Below, one piece after another: positions 39,697-51,830 of a stretch of DNA of 64,000 bases. The DNA lies in assembly GCF_025370935.1 (NCBI RefSeq), contig NC_133499.1, positions 4,050,588 to 4,114,587 of the forward strand, written 5' to 3'. The notes beneath the pieces were generated by a model. The model had not been told where the DNA came from. It searched no databases and worked only from the letters and a program-made list of their open reading frames with translations. The DNA is from Choristoneura fumiferana. Lineage: Eukaryota; Arthropoda; Insecta; Lepidoptera; Tortricidae. Positions within the stretch are counted from its first letter, which is position 1. Every line of letters begins with the position of its first letter. Made by a program: the position numbers and the translations under genes.

Positions 39697-39943
39697 CCGT
39701 CCCAACAGTGGGCTAGGTAGCCTAATAACGGGAGAAACTAGCACAGGAGCTAGTCTGTATGTGGCGTCGCAGCTCTCAAACTGATGGACCTAAATCGTTG
39801 CAGTTTTACAAGCTTCTTATTTGACTCGAATCATCATGTTATAGTTATATAGCTTTTATTTAACCTGCCCTGTTTGTTTATGTATTTATTTTTCATCACA
39901 CTTGCTCGTTAATGATGTTATTCCAGCCTGTATACTAAATAAA

Positions 39944-40590
39944 AACCGGCCAAGAGCGTGTCGGACACGCCTGAAATAGGGTTCCGTAGCCATTACAAAA
40001 AAAAAGTAATAGTTTTCTAAGGATTTCGTACTTAGTACGGAATACTTAAAATTTAGGTATGTTTTATACCTGAGGCTGCTATTTACTCTTAAACTATTAA
40101 TAATTCTCAAGAAAACTTAACGGTTATAGTTTTCCTTGTAAGTTTGATTATATTTAATACCATCCTGAATTTTTTCGATTTTTTCGAATTTTGGTTTAGA
40201 TTTTAGAGGTAGGGGGGTCGCTCGATTTTAATGAAAATTTGCACTTTAAAGTCGAATATTTTGAACACAAATCACGGAATCGTAAAATCGTTATCGCAAC
40301 CCCATAATGGTTTTAAAGGACCTATCCAACGATACCCCACACTACCAGGTTGGATGAGAAAAAAGAAATCACCTCCACTTTACGTCTATGGGAGGTACTC
40401 TAAAAAATTTTTTTTTGGTTTTTTTATTGTACCATTTTGTCGGCGTAGTTTACATATATATTCGTGCAAAATTACAGTTTTCTAGCATTGATAGTCCCTG
40501 AGCAAAGCCGCGGACGGACAGACAGACAGACAGACATGGCGAAACTATAAGGGTTCCGTTTTTGCCATTTTGGCTACGGAACCCTAAAAA
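39944..40590 (+). repeat. Repeat B copy, full length
   Basis: Intact from CGGCCAAGAGCG to GGCTACGGAACCCTAAAA, 250 bp after the nau stop codon. Confidence 0.75.
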
Positions 40591-41029
40591 TGGCTTAAGT
40601 TGACCCCGCGGAAGTAAAATAGATTTTTACTCCTCAGGGAGGAAAAGTTTAGTTTTAAAATTTGCAACAAGTTAGTAGGTAGTTATTTCAGACTAAAGGC
40701 TTTCAAGTCAACCAACGTTTTATAAATTGATATATATTATGTTTAAAACTTAGCTATGACCCAATTTTACACCACAAAACTTGTCTACGCTTCATGAAGG
40801 TCTACTAAGTATTTTTATATTTTTAATTTATATAAAGTTGTTTTCTTAGCGTCAAGCTGTGAAGTTTTTAGACACAAAATACTTAATTTTATTACTTATT
40901 TTGTTTTTTTTTCTTGTAATGTAATGAAAATCTTTGTGTGTAATCACGGGCGGTAAGAGAATTATAAACTGCAGTCATTAAAAACCCTCGTTAGTAATCC
41001 CCTTCTTACGGCCCTTAATGCACAATTCT

Positions 41030-41185
41030 ATTTATTTGGGTCAAATCTTCCAAATTAAATTTGACGCACTTTCAGTGATTGGACTGACTTGAAATTTGGT
41101 GCGGATCTGCGGACATAATGTAGTTAAGATGACAATGCAAATATAGTCAACAAAAGTACAGTCAGCAAAAAAAAATTGTATAATG
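41030..41185 (+). repeat. Repeat H copy
   Basis: GGGTCAAATCTTCCAAATTA, GGACTGACTTGAAATTTGG, ATATAGTCAACAAAAGTACA. Confidence 0.6.
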
Positions 41186-41449
41186 TTTTTTTCAAACAAA
41201 AAACTTACTTAACCGAATTTAAAAATGAGGATGTTCAATAATCGAATGTACTTATGTACCTAGTTTTTTTTTGTAATATTAGCAATCTATACACATGGAA
41301 AACTGTAAAATTGTGAATCTGTCAAAATGGGAAACTGTATAAACGAGAATATGCTATGTTATTGGGAATCTTGAATGTAACTGGAAAAAAACTAGATATT
41401 TTTGACGTAGGTATATATAGAACCTATATTTATGACTGTAGCTATACCA

Positions 41450-41688
41450 GGGCCAATCAACTATTTTACCGACACTTTGGGCGTCTCCTGCGGTACCAAA
41501 ATTGTCTCTGGCGTTACCAAAAAATGGTAGGTACTTCCACGGTTTAATAGGTTGAACTTACGTAGGATGGCATGTCATGTTACACCATCTATTAAATTAC
41601 AGAAAAGACATGTTTATTCAAAAAAAAACTGCAATTGTTTGAAAAATGTCGCGGACAGATTAGTGTCGGTAAAAAAGTTGATTGGCCC
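41450..41688. mobile_element. MITE with 27-bp TIR, copy 1 (TSD ACCA)
   Basis: Ends GGGCCAATCAACTATTTTAC and complement (one mismatch in 27). ACCA flanks both sides (41446-41449, 41689-41692). 239 bp. The 4-bp duplication is not TTAA; superfamily not assigned. Confidence 0.8.
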
Positions 41689-41764
41689 ACCATCAGCCAA
41701 ATATGTGGTCTACCACCCTAAAGTTGATAATCGTTTGCTTGATTACTTTAATGTTTGATTATTT

Positions 41765-41955
41765 TAGGTCCGCCCGGATTGCTACCACCATCTTGCTCGC
41801 TAATCCTGCCGTGTAGCAGCAGTGCTTGCACTTGAGGTATCCCATCTTAGGCAACGCATCTGCAATACCCTTGGTGTTGCAGATGTTTATGGGCGGTGGT
41901 TATCTCTTACCATCAGGAGACCCTCTTGCTCGTTTGCCATCCAGTCGAATAAAAA
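41765..41955 (-). repeat. Repeat D copy
   Basis: Antisense, from GGTCCGCCCGGATTGCTACC to TTTGCCATCCAGTCG. Confidence 0.65.
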
Positions 41956-42754
41956 ATAATCGTTTGCATGTTATCTATACATATAATAATAAAACAATAA
42001 TGCCAATAGACGTGTATAGACTTGAATGTTAGACTTTAGCGACATATTCATTTGATAGGAACTTTGTCTAAAAATTGATAGACCACTTATTTGGTTGATG
42101 GTACCTGACCTACCTTGGAGCTACAAATAGGATAGTCCAACATAGCGCTGAGTTGTACGACAAGCGATTCTAAGATATAAAGTTAGTAATATTTTATTAT
42201 TAAAATTAGAAATCTAGATGTAAATAGGATTTTTTTTATTTATAAAATTTCACATTTTTACGGTGTTTTTTTTACTCTCAACAAAAAATCTTTCGATTTG
42301 GCGCCACTCACGCGCATGAATGGTTCGAAAAGACCGTGGTAACAGTGGTTTGACCTAAGACCTTTCAGCTCCAGCTTTTTACATGTAACCACTTGCTGGC
42401 TGCAGTACGAATGGGCCGACTCGACCGGGTTAGTACCACACTCCCACAGAATACCGGCGTGAAATAGTACTTTTGCTACTGTGTTTCGTACGTCCGGAGG
42501 CCTAACTTCCCTCCCCCCATCCCCCGTCCTCTATCCCCTCCCTTTTAGGCCGGCAACGCACCCGCAGTCCTAATTATGCTGTAGGTGTCCATGGGTGGCG
42601 GTTATCGCTTACCATCAGGTGACCCGCATGCTCGTTTGCCAGCTATTTGATAAATAAAAGGGGCAGTGGGTTCGTATCCGGACTTGCACTTTCGCTTTTC
42701 GAAGAAACGTCTTGAGGGAAACCTGCATTCACCAAACAAGAGCCAAAAGAGAAA

Positions 42755-42955
42755 AATTGTGCCCTGAGGATGAACTCTGCTTGAGTTCGAAACGCGTCTA
42801 TGTAGTTGGTGATGATAGTTGGGTTTGTGTGTGTTCTATACAGTGTGGAGGTGGTGGAACGGTGCGCAAATTTCTTTCTCACCCGCGACCTTATGAGCTA
42901 CGTTTATGCAAGAATGTGTGTTCATGCAGTTTCTCCACCTCTAAACTGTAAGAAC
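42755..42955 (+). repeat. Fragment of the foldback family of 63686
   Basis: Contains TTCTATACAGTGTGGAGGTG and CACCCGCGACCTTATGAGC, TGTGTTCATGCAGTTTCTCC, all matching arm sequence of 63686-63997, in a rearranged order. Confidence 0.5.
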
Positions 42956-43196
42956 ACAGACCTAGCGAATATACACAAAAAAAACATAAAAATTGGTCAA
43001 GCCGTTTCTTTCGAAGGAGTTTGGTCACAAACATTTTTGACCCGAGAATTTTATTTAATGTCTATTGAATATTTGTGTAGCCATCAAAAAATAATTTATT
43101 AATTAATAAATATTAAGAAAATACAAAATATCCATAGGACTAAAACTACTATTAAATTAAAATAACTAAAACTAAAATTTTAATTAAAAAAGAGAG

Positions 43197-43388
43197 GTCC
43201 ATCACGCAGGCAGCATTCCCGCGTTGAACTGCGATTGAGATTCTTTGCGCGGGAAAGCTGCCGGCGCGAGGGTTGCCTGTTGCCTCCCTTAACCTATTGC
43301 TGAGCTCCTTATATAGCTCCAGCCCACCCTTACCCCAAGGACCTAGAGTCTCGACGCCGAAAGCAAAGAATGATATTGGGCGCCGAGA
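43197..43388 (-). pseudogene. Retroelement polyprotein C-terminal fragment
   Basis: On the minus strand reads RPISFFAFGVETLGPWGKGG, then QRISIAVQRGNAACVMD, the same signature in an uninterrupted frame. GC-rich against AT-rich flanks, which fits a foreign insertion. Confidence 0.65.
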
Positions 43389-43945
43389 CAGCTATATCAA
43401 TTTGCAACTTATATTTTGTTGGACTTAGTTGCCAACTGCTACTAAACTTGTCATGGTAACTTTCCCAAAGTCCTATATATAATTTCATTTCACTTTGCAC
43501 TCTATTGTTATACCATTAGATTCATTTTACAACTGAATTAGAACGATGCGCGCGCGCCAGTGGGAGGAGCTTCTTGTAGCCCCGCCTAGTGAGTACTGAA
43601 ATTTATTAAAATAGTAAAACCGGTTGTCCTGCTCTAAATATTTAGGTTTTCAGCGGGATTTATTGTAATATGAAGCATGCCCTTTCTTTCACACACGCTA
43701 GTAGGTTAGAAAGGAATTAACGGGCAAGTGCGTGTTGGGCCATGCACAGTGTAGTTCCGCACTAACATGCGGCAAATACCTAAGTATTAAAAAAAAAGTA
43801 TGAATATACAATATTAAATTTTGATCGATTATCAATCGATTCGATTCATTTGTCTGGGCTGAACTATGTTATACTATATTACGGACCCTCAAGGTGAGAT
43901 GAGTGGCGAACAATCTACACTCAGCATTGGGTGGCTATGGGCTGA

Positions 43946-43986
<41 letters not shown>

Positions 43987-44597
43987 CCATGGATTCCATT
44001 AAAAAATACCCTGGCTTATTTATACCCAAAGAGGAAGGAGATACAAAAATAATATCTTTGTTTATACCTATTGCAATACCACCAGTGTGACCACCTCATT
44101 TTTACAGAAGCGCTAGTAATTTAATGTGTAGAAAACTGAAAAAAAGTCGCTGAAATAAAGGAACCGCTGGATGCAGGACGCGTTGACGTAATCAAAAAAA
44201 ATACTGGTCTGAAAACCAATTTACTAAAGAAAGGTGGCAGCACTATGAACTGCTTTTAAGTTAGCGCAAAATTGAAAATAAATGTAATGAATTTTGTTGA
44301 TGCCCTCAACAACACTTTACAAAATTATTTAGTGCAAAATATTTCGTCTTTCTAGATGCTTTGTCGTTAAATTATAATTTGTTTGGTTGGATGGGTTTTG
44401 TGTCTTTGCTTTATTCTGAAATGAAAAAATGAGCCTCATCTCTTCTGTCAGTCAATGTCAATGTCAAGAAAACTGACGCTTGGGTAGTTGTGACAGACAA
44501 GAAGTGTCGCTGTGTCGCAAGTGTATTTTGTTTATTGGGAGCTGCTGCATTGTCAATTGATTCAGAACATATTTTCTGCCGCCTTTACGTTATAAAA

Positions 44598-44885
44598 ATG
44601 CTATTTTACTCTTTCTTCAAATCCCTGGTGGGTAAAGACGTTGTGGTTGAGCTAAAGAACGATCTAAGCATATGTGGGACGCTTCATTCCGTCGATCAGT
44701 ACTTGAATATCAAGCTATCGGAAATCAGCGTCATTGATCCAGACAAATATCCTCATATGCTGTCGGTGAAAAATTGTTTTATACGCGGCTCTGTTGTCCG
44801 TTATGTCCAGTTGCCGGCTGACGAAGTGGATACTCAATTACTGCAGGACGCGGCGAGAAAAGAAGCAACTGTCTCTACAAGATAA
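44598..44885 (+). CDS. LSm2: LSm2, U6 snRNA-associated Sm-like protein
   Basis: 95 residues beginning MLFYSFFKSLVGKDVVVELK, full length for the family. LSm2 is part of the LSm2-8 ring that binds the U6 snRNA 3' end in the nucleus and of the LSm1-7 ring in cytoplasmic mRNA decay. Visible are the Sm1 motif (LKNDLSICGTLHSVDQYLNI) and Sm2 motif (NCFIRGSVVRYVQLP). The start at 44598 follows TATAAAA; an open upstream extension exists but the family start is here. The coding region has no intron. AATAAA at 44953-44958 fits a short 3' UTR. It follows nau on the same strand with about 4.9 kb of repeats between. Confidence 0.97.
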   Translation: MLFYSFFKSLVGKDVVVELKNDLSICGTLHSVDQYLNIKLSEISVIDPDKYPHMLSVKNCFIRGSVVRYVQLPADEVDTQLLQDAARKEATVSTR

Positions 44886-44952
44886 ACATAACCTTAAAAT
44901 GTTCGTGAAAGTGTATGGACTTAAATGCGTGTAAATAATAAGAATAAGCTTG

Positions 44953-44958
44953 AATAAA
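44953..44958 (+). terminator. Polyadenylation signal of LSm2
   Basis: AATAAA 68 bp after the LSm2 stop codon, followed within 40 bp by T/G-rich sequence (TTTGTGATAGTTGTAGTTGT), as expected for a cleavage and polyadenylation site. Confidence 0.7.
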
Positions 44959-45259
44959 GTAACTTTGTGATAGTTGTAGTTGTTTTAATGTGTTTCTGTT
45001 ATTAGAGATACTTTAAAGTAGCTGTTTCTTTCATAATTGTATGTGCGGTACTAAATGTATTGCTGGTTTTTACTAGCTCCGTCATATTTGTTTGTTTACT
45101 TCTATTCTTTTAATTTCAATCTCGTTCATTTCAATCTACTTCCATTCTGATTGACTTCATTGACTTGAAATTTGATACATAATGTAGGATGACAAAAGTA
45201 CAGTGTGGTACAGTTAACAAAAAGGGCTCAGTAAACAAAGCTTGAATTCTGAATTCTAA

Positions 45260-45810
45260 TTTTTTTTTAATAGACTACTAGGGAAAAGGCAAAGGTTATA
45301 AGTGCATAAGGTTAAGTGCTAATTGTGAAGAATTCTGAAGAATTCAGCTACAACAGGAAGGCCACAGTTAATCACTATGCAGGTGGTATTTGAAAGTTGA
45401 ACCATGTTAACCAGTAGTTAATTTAACCATACAAAAGTACTGATCTTAAGATTTTGCTCTACAGAGTTCCGAATCTGTGCAAATATGGTTGTTGTATGGT
45501 GGAATCATCTAGTGCACTTGTTATCACAATCGTTTTCACCACTTTCTTTCTGTCACATGGTATAAGACGAGGGTAGAAAGAGATGGTGAATGTGATCACA
45601 AACATCAGCGCATTAGACAATACAGCCTCATACAGATAGACAGCTACTATGGTTGGTATTTTCATGGAATTGAATCAGACAGTGCATAACCGCTCTGGAT
45701 TTCTATGTGACAGAAAATGTTCAGATTACTATTTGTTTTTTTTTGTATCTTTTATATCAAGTCCATATTTTTGAAAATATTATAGAAATTTAATTTAATT
45801 TTGAAATTTG
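45260..45810. other. No gene recognised
   Basis: AT-rich, no repeat shared with the rest of the window and no coding signal. Confidence 0.45.
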
Positions 45811-45814
45811 TGTC

Positions 45815-45930
45815 TAGTCTCCTGTCCAGTGGTAGTGTAGGGGAATAGCACGCAGCACGGATTGCTGAGGACCTGGGTTCCATTCCCAGCACTGGTCTAT
45901 TTTTCTGGTTTTTCTGTGCATCCATGTTTC
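45815..45930 (+). repeat. Repeat E SINE copy
   Basis: CCAGTGGTAGTGTAGGGGAA, GGACCTGGGTTCCATTCCCA, TTTTTCTGTGCATCCATG. Confidence 0.75.
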
Positions 45931-46154
45931 TGCTTGTGTTATTGTGTGAAATGTATAGAAAATATTCAGTTCAGTAGTAAAGGTGTGAAACTTGTGAAAG
46001 CTACAAACAAAGTCACTTCAGCATTTTTATAATATTAGTAAGTAAGCAAGGATGTCATACATAAGAGCTGAGCTGAGGAGCCTGAATGCCAATGTCTACC
46101 TGGCTAGCTCCAGTCTACACCATCAAAATTGTATTATGCACTGGAAATTAGGCC

Positions 46155-46275
46155 TCTAGGTTGGCAACGCGTCTGCAATACCCCTGGTGTTGCAGATGTT
46201 TTATGGGCGGTGGTGATCTCTAACCAGCATGAGACCCACTTGCTCGTTTACCATGCAGTCGAATAAAAAAAAATG
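46155..46275 (-). repeat. Repeat D copy, partial
   Basis: GCCTCTAGGTTGGCAACGCG to CATGCAGTCGAATAAAAAAA. Confidence 0.65.
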
Positions 46276-46731
46276 GAAAATGGCGCCCCTTGCCATTTGG
46301 CGCCTACCTAGCGACCACTTCTCTGCTCTACTCCAGGCCGGCGCTGGCCACAAACTTGTCATATTATACTATCTTTTTGGTCAACAGTAAGTATCATTCC
46401 TTTGCTTCCGACTCGTCGTCGACTTTGGACTCGTTTGTCGTCTAGACGAGTACTTTGGTAACCAGGGGCATAAAGTACAGTCAGCAAAAAAAACTTATAT
46501 TAGAAGAATTTTAAGAAAAACTTGTACTGAACTCTTTACGGGACCCTTCATGTACGAGTCAGACTTGCACTTGACCATTTACATTTTATTTTATTTCATG
46601 TCATGTTTGAGAAAATCACTAACAAGCCTCGGCCGGAACGTGGGGTTGCCGGCCTCGTCTATATCTACTTGGCCGGCAAGCAACCCCCTACTTCCCGGCC
46701 TCTACAGTAATGTACTATTGTCACAGAATAA

Positions 46732-46756
46732 GTAATAGTACAAGTATATGCTATGC
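46732..46756 (+). mobile_element. 25-bp THAP-element terminus, no clear TSD
   Basis: CACAGAATAAGTAATAGTAC plus five further bases match the 13892-13916 micro-element at 23 of 25 positions. Flanking direct repeats are not evident. Confidence 0.4.
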
Positions 46757-46759
46757 TAT

Positions 46760-48300
46760 TATTGCATTGTAATTGTACAGGTAGTTCGAAAAAAAAGGAA
46801 AAAGGGCCGCAAAATTGAGAAACAACGCCATCTCTTGTCGAGTAGTTTGCAACGCACAACCTTTTGCTGTTCATCCACATACAAGAAACGTATTATTTTC
46901 ATTTCCGTTGCTCAAAATATTTTTCGTAACCATGTTGTATTGTACTTATAAGCTGTCAGTTCTCCTTAATAAATTGTAAATTTATAGATTGTAAATTCTG
47001 TCTACTTTAAAAAATTACCTACTTAGTTTTTTTTTAAATTTGAAAGTAAACACATCATTACTTCCTTTAGATATTACTATAAATACGACGTCGTAGGTTT
47101 TATCTAACTCACAAAACAAGTTTTCCACAGTCGAAGCTCCAACGAATAAAACTGTAATGTACCTAGTGCTAAAAAAACGACTTTTTGCTAATGTACACGG
47201 TCGAGCTAAAAACTAAATAAATACCTAGGTGTCGACGATATGAGAGATCGCTTAAACACACGCTAACTTAGAAGATGATTGTTTCGAGACTTAATTATGA
47301 CACAAAATAAATCAAATATGCCATTGACGTAGGTTCGCAATTCTACTTTGAGAATTATTTTTTATCCGTAATTGTGCCCGTTATTATTATGGCATTGTAG
47401 ATGTAGCTGTGCATTGAATTGAAGACAGTACCGGCTCCTCGAAACCGGCTGGCTAGATGGTAGCATAGCGACTTTACTATCCCACACGTTTACGTTTAGT
47501 ACAATCACAGGTCGGACTAAAGCACTATGTAGTATCACTATAAGCATCAGGATTAAAAAAATGTATTTTAACGCCATCTTGTGTTGAGTAGCCGTAATAG
47601 AGAACTAACACTTCAAACTAAGTAAAATTATTTTATTGTAAAACGTGCTAATTTTTTTTGCGTATAAGAAAAACACAAAAATAAAGGATATTCAGTTATC
47701 TTGAGAAAATATAATATTTATTTATATTACGCGCAAGGTTGGAAAATTGTTAGTTTTTTTTATATTGGCTACACAATTATAGGTAGCAAATTAGGGTTGC
47801 CCTTATAAATATATTTGTTCTCATAGAAGAAATATGTTTTATGGCTTTCGTTGTCAATCGATTTCGATACACCGAATTAAAAAAAACACTAATTTACCTT
47901 TTTATTTTAGCTGTTATTTGAAAAATATATGATAGTGCATAGTTTAAAATGACGGCAAGCTTTTGTGTCGTAGGTTTTTGCAGCAATAGATGTCAACACT
48001 GACTCATGTAGCTTTTAAAAAAAAGTTTTGTATATACTATACTATAATCGTATATCTCTTCTGTCGTTTCATTATTTTATCTTCGTTCGTATTCTCTTGA
48101 AGGAATACTCTTGTCTTTCAAGTATAACGCCGCTAGTGAGTGTGAAGTGCCTCAATTATTTAACGAGATGACAAACATATTTATTACATGTCAGCTACAC
48201 TAAAACACCGATACAGTCACAATTTCATACATCATTCATTTATCATCCCAACATGTGATTCCGAATGTAAATATTTAATTGATATTATCGCACAAAATGG
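46760..48300. other. Repeat-poor block; only the possible secreted peptide
   Basis: Unusually free of the recurrent families. Holds the 47362-47577 frame. The rest is AT-rich with no coding signal. Confidence 0.45.
47362..47577 (-). CDS. Possible small secreted peptide, unrecognised
   Basis: A 71-codon frame starting in a strong context (AAGATGG). The first 20 residues (MALKYIFLILMLIVILHSAL) look like a signal peptide: one Lys, a long hydrophobic core, then small residues. The remaining ~50 residues are polar with only two Cys (RYCLQFNAQLHLQCHNNNG) and end His/Asn-rich. No family recognised. It does not overlap any repeat seen elsewhere in the window. No polyadenylation signal stands out, so it could be a first exon or a chance frame. 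Confidence 0.4.
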   Translation of the reverse strand: MALKYIFLILMLIVILHSALVRPVIVLNVNVWDSKVAMLPSSQPVSRSRYCLQFNAQLHLQCHNNNGHNYG

Positions 48301-48421
48301 ACGTGAAAGGTTGTAACAGTGCGTGTGAATTGATGTGACTTGTTGTCGTTTATAATTCGACATATTTGTGTGGTGGATTTAAGCATATTTCCATCGCCTG
48401 GCTTCAGCTTCTGTAAAAAAA
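48300..48421 (+). other. Possible non-coding first exon (5' UTR) of an unseen gene
   Basis: A repeat-free stretch ends in TGTAAAAAAA/GTAAGT, a consensus donor, with no long open frame before it. The upstream 300 bp are also free of recognised repeats. No matching downstream coding exon was seen before the right edge. Weak evidence; function unknown. Confidence 0.2.
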
Positions 48422-48964
48422 GTAAGTGGTTTATTTTTTTATTTTACGATTAGTTTGTTTTCCGTTACACTTTCGTACATCTGCGTGCAGTATGCCGCAT
48501 AAAATGAGTCATAGTACTGTTATGTTTTTATCTTTGTTTATATGTATAAAGTGTTAAGTTCCGACGCCTTGCCCTTCCTCATAATTAAGTCTAATTAACG
48601 TTGTGCTTGACAATGTTTATTATGTTCAGTGTCATACATAGGCACTTGTCAACATTTTTTACTAATGTTTTCGTCCAGTGATTTGTTGGCTGTGTTACCA
48701 TTGTACTCAGAAACAATAATTAGTTACAATTTTCCAGTCTTCCAAATTGAGGTGACATCCACGCGTTTTTTTTTTAAATTAAATCTAAGTAAAGTTTTTT
48801 AACCTACCCTCCTGCTATCCCCTATAATCAGGACAACTCATCCACAACATGGCCATTTATTTGTTACTGAAAAATGTGTAAACTTAATTTTTCATCACAC
48901 TTGCTTGTAAGAAGTGTTGTAACCTTTTACTTGTATATTACCCTCATCCAACAGAACATCAACA

Positions 48965-49132
48965 CGGGTGACACTCTTTCCCGGCCCGGATAATACCGAC
49001 ATGGAAATACCAACCCTGTTTTTTGTGTAAACACCCATAGAAATTGACGTGAGCTTCTATTGGTGTGTACACGAAAAACAGGGTCAGTATTTCCATCCCG
49101 TTATTATCCGGGCTGGGAAAGACTGTCACCCG
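48965..49132. mobile_element. Foldback MITE (CGGGTGACA ends)
   Basis: CGGGTGACACTCTTTCCCGG pairs with the complement of CTGGGAAAGACTGTCACCCG; the arms continue through ATGGAAATACC and AACCCTGTTTTT for about 70 bp. A partial copy is at 15545-15620. Confidence 0.75.
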
Positions 49133-49599
49133 AATTGCTTTGTGACGATTACATAAACAAGTAATTTAAAGATATCAAACTGTATATTTAAAGATTAAAC
49201 TTGTTTTCCTGTAAATATGTCATTATTCTACTGGATGAGCGATTACACCGAAGGGTGTAATGACTTTGATGATGTATGTACAGTCTGCAACAAAGATATG
49301 AATCAATACAGCTAAAGTGCAAAAAATATGTATGTACACAACCTTAATGTTTAGGCAAAGTCCTGTATACATTATTTTTGTCACTTTAAACATATGTATG
49401 TTTTTGTTGCTGACTGTACTTCTGAGGTGTGTAGGTCAGGTACTCTGCTGCGGGGGTGGCGATGGGTTGCTGGAGCTACCTCAAAGCTGGATGCCAGGGT
49501 TTTTTTTTGACTGGATGGCAAACGAGCAAGTGTGTTCGGCATTCGGCCGAAATTCGGTTAATATGCCGAACATTTGGCACTAGAAAAAAGAATCTACTT

Positions 49600-50320
49600 G
49601 TACTATTTTAACTGAAATTAATAGAAAACATGTCTGTCTTACCAGTAAAATATGCAAAAAAAAATAAATAAACCTTTTGTTTTAATAAATACCTTGATTA
49701 CAATTCGTAAATTGAATTTAAAAAAAAAACTAGTTTTTTGGTTCACAATTTTCACAAACTAAGTATTGAGAAACATTGAGTATATTTAATCATTAAAAGG
49801 TGTTTTCAAGAATCAAATTTAACAACCTTTTCTTATCTATCTACTCGTATTTAAAATTTACTAGAGGCAGATTGTCAAAATGAAGTTCGGCCGCAATCTG
49901 GTCGAATTTTGAATTTTTACCAAATGTTCGGCCGAAGTTCATATTCGGTTCAAACCACATTTGGCTCATCACTAATATTTACTCATAAGTGAACTAAAAT
50001 ATATTTGAAAAACCTTATTATACCTCATATTTTACATTTAGTTAAAAAAAAACACTACATGTAGGGGGTGTAGCAGGGCTTTCTAGCATTATCACTCTTT
50101 AAGCTAAACCTACCCTTCTTACCTACCTTATACTTTCTTAACCCCTTGTATGCTTAAGACACAGATCTGTCAAATTTTAGTTAATGTTTTTATATTTTTT
50201 CTTAAACCAGCAGAATTTGTGCTTATTAAACAGATGAGACTAGAATTTGTTTGGTACTTTTTTAATTCCCGCATATGAGGTGAGGGGCCATCTATGGACC
50301 AATGACTCGTCTTTAGTAGT
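49600..50320. other. No gene recognised
   Basis: 49535-49950 is rich in TTCGGCCGAA and ATTCGGC words (GGCATTCGGCCGAAATTCGG, AATATGCCGAACATTTGGC, TTCGGCCGCAATCTGG), a loosely repeated pattern. No coding signal. Confidence 0.4.
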
Positions 50321-50437
50321 TAGTACTCATGGGCAGTGGTGATCATTTCCTATCAGATATCTCGCTTGCTTGTTTGCCTCCCTCTCACAATAAAAAAAAT
50401 AACTATAAGGGTCTCCTTTTAGGACTATGTAACCTAA

Positions 50438-50838
50438 GGCACTTGTCTCACCGCCAGCGAGGAAACGATTGGCTATCGACTATTTTCTCGCTCAAGAAAC
50501 GAAAAAAAGATATAAGATCCTGTGTGAGTAAAAGAGACTCGTATATTAATAGTTGATCGCTGGCTGTTCACACTGTCGGCGAGAACTCGCTCTTACATCT
50601 TTTGTCGCAGCGACAAGAGCTATAAAACTCGCTGATCTATAGATACTCGCTCAGCGATGTCAGCTTGGCGGCCGCCCCGCACGAGCGAGTCGAGAGGAGC
50701 GAGTAATCGCCCGTCGCAAGCGAACACTCGCTTACAGCCGAGCGACAAAACTACACTCGCTTCTCGCTGCTCGCCCACTCGTTTCTAGTTACTCGCTCTA
50801 CTCGCTTCTCGCTCATCGTCGGCGGTGGGACAAGTGCC
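50438..50838. mobile_element. Harbinger-like MITE with ACTCGCT-rich interior (TSD TAA)
   Basis: Ends GGCACTTGTCTCACCGCC and complement, TAA at 50435-50437 and 50839-50841. The GC-rich interior (50590-50820) repeats ACTCGCT/AGCGAGT many times in both directions. Confidence 0.75.
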
Positions 50839-50844
50839 TAAAAC

Positions 50845-51830
50845 TCATAGAAAATACGAACAAAAAATTACATGGAATTGGTTGTAACATTCTGAAATGG
50901 TTTTACAGTGGTCAGAGAATGTTTTGACTACATAATGTAAAAGAAAACGAAAGTGTGGGAATATCTTGCTGATGTATTATGCTAATTGTGATCCTACATA
51001 ATGAACTATTAAAGCTTGACATTGTTATTTATTTACACAGTTGATTACGCAAAACTGGAATCGTTATAGCTTCCTTTTGTTATGAGGTTATGACATCCAT
51101 TATTGTGTAACAGTTGTGACAATAGATATGTCATTGAATTGGAATTATCAAACATCATGTAAGAAGCTAGGAGTTATTAATGAACATTTTCCTAAGTCAA
51201 ACTGGAGAGGTTCCTGGATGGATCACCAGGAATGCAATACCAGATTATTGTATCACTAGAGCTAAAGACGAACTACAGCCCAAGCTGTCACAGTTTGAGA
51301 GCACACCTGTTTCCAGCAGTGTCCTGTATCAGAAAAGATGACTGTGGATAACATAGTGCAATAAGTCCAAGAAGTACTAAGAATCTGTATGATATATAAC
51401 GTGTAACCACAATACATACAACTAAGTTTGTTACGTATATTGTGGTGTAACTGTGTTATACAGAAAACGACACACAAACACCTAAACGACAAACTCGAAG
51501 CGCAAATAGTCCAAAATATGCCCGCCGCGCGTTTGACCAGAACTGAGTACCTTGTATGTACTTAAAATAAAAAATAGAAATAGAAATATTTATTCGCTTT
51601 TCGCACATATATTAAAATATAATAAAAATACTTATACCTTGAATGTCAAGTTGTAGTAATCATATTAATCATCATTTATATTCACTCCATGTGTTTCCTA
51701 AGTGCACAGTTTAGCATTGAATTTTGTACTTCCTTGTTCTCTTTGTTTTCAAGATTAATTTAGAATATGCAGAAGTCATTGACACCTGCGTTTTTAGGAT
51801 TCCATATCTCCAAAAGAAATACGTTTTTTG
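50845..51830. other. No gene recognised
   Basis: AT-rich unique-looking sequence; only a retroposon-like tail at 51570-51610 (AAAATAGAAATAGAAATATT, also in complement at 54655). Confidence 0.4.
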
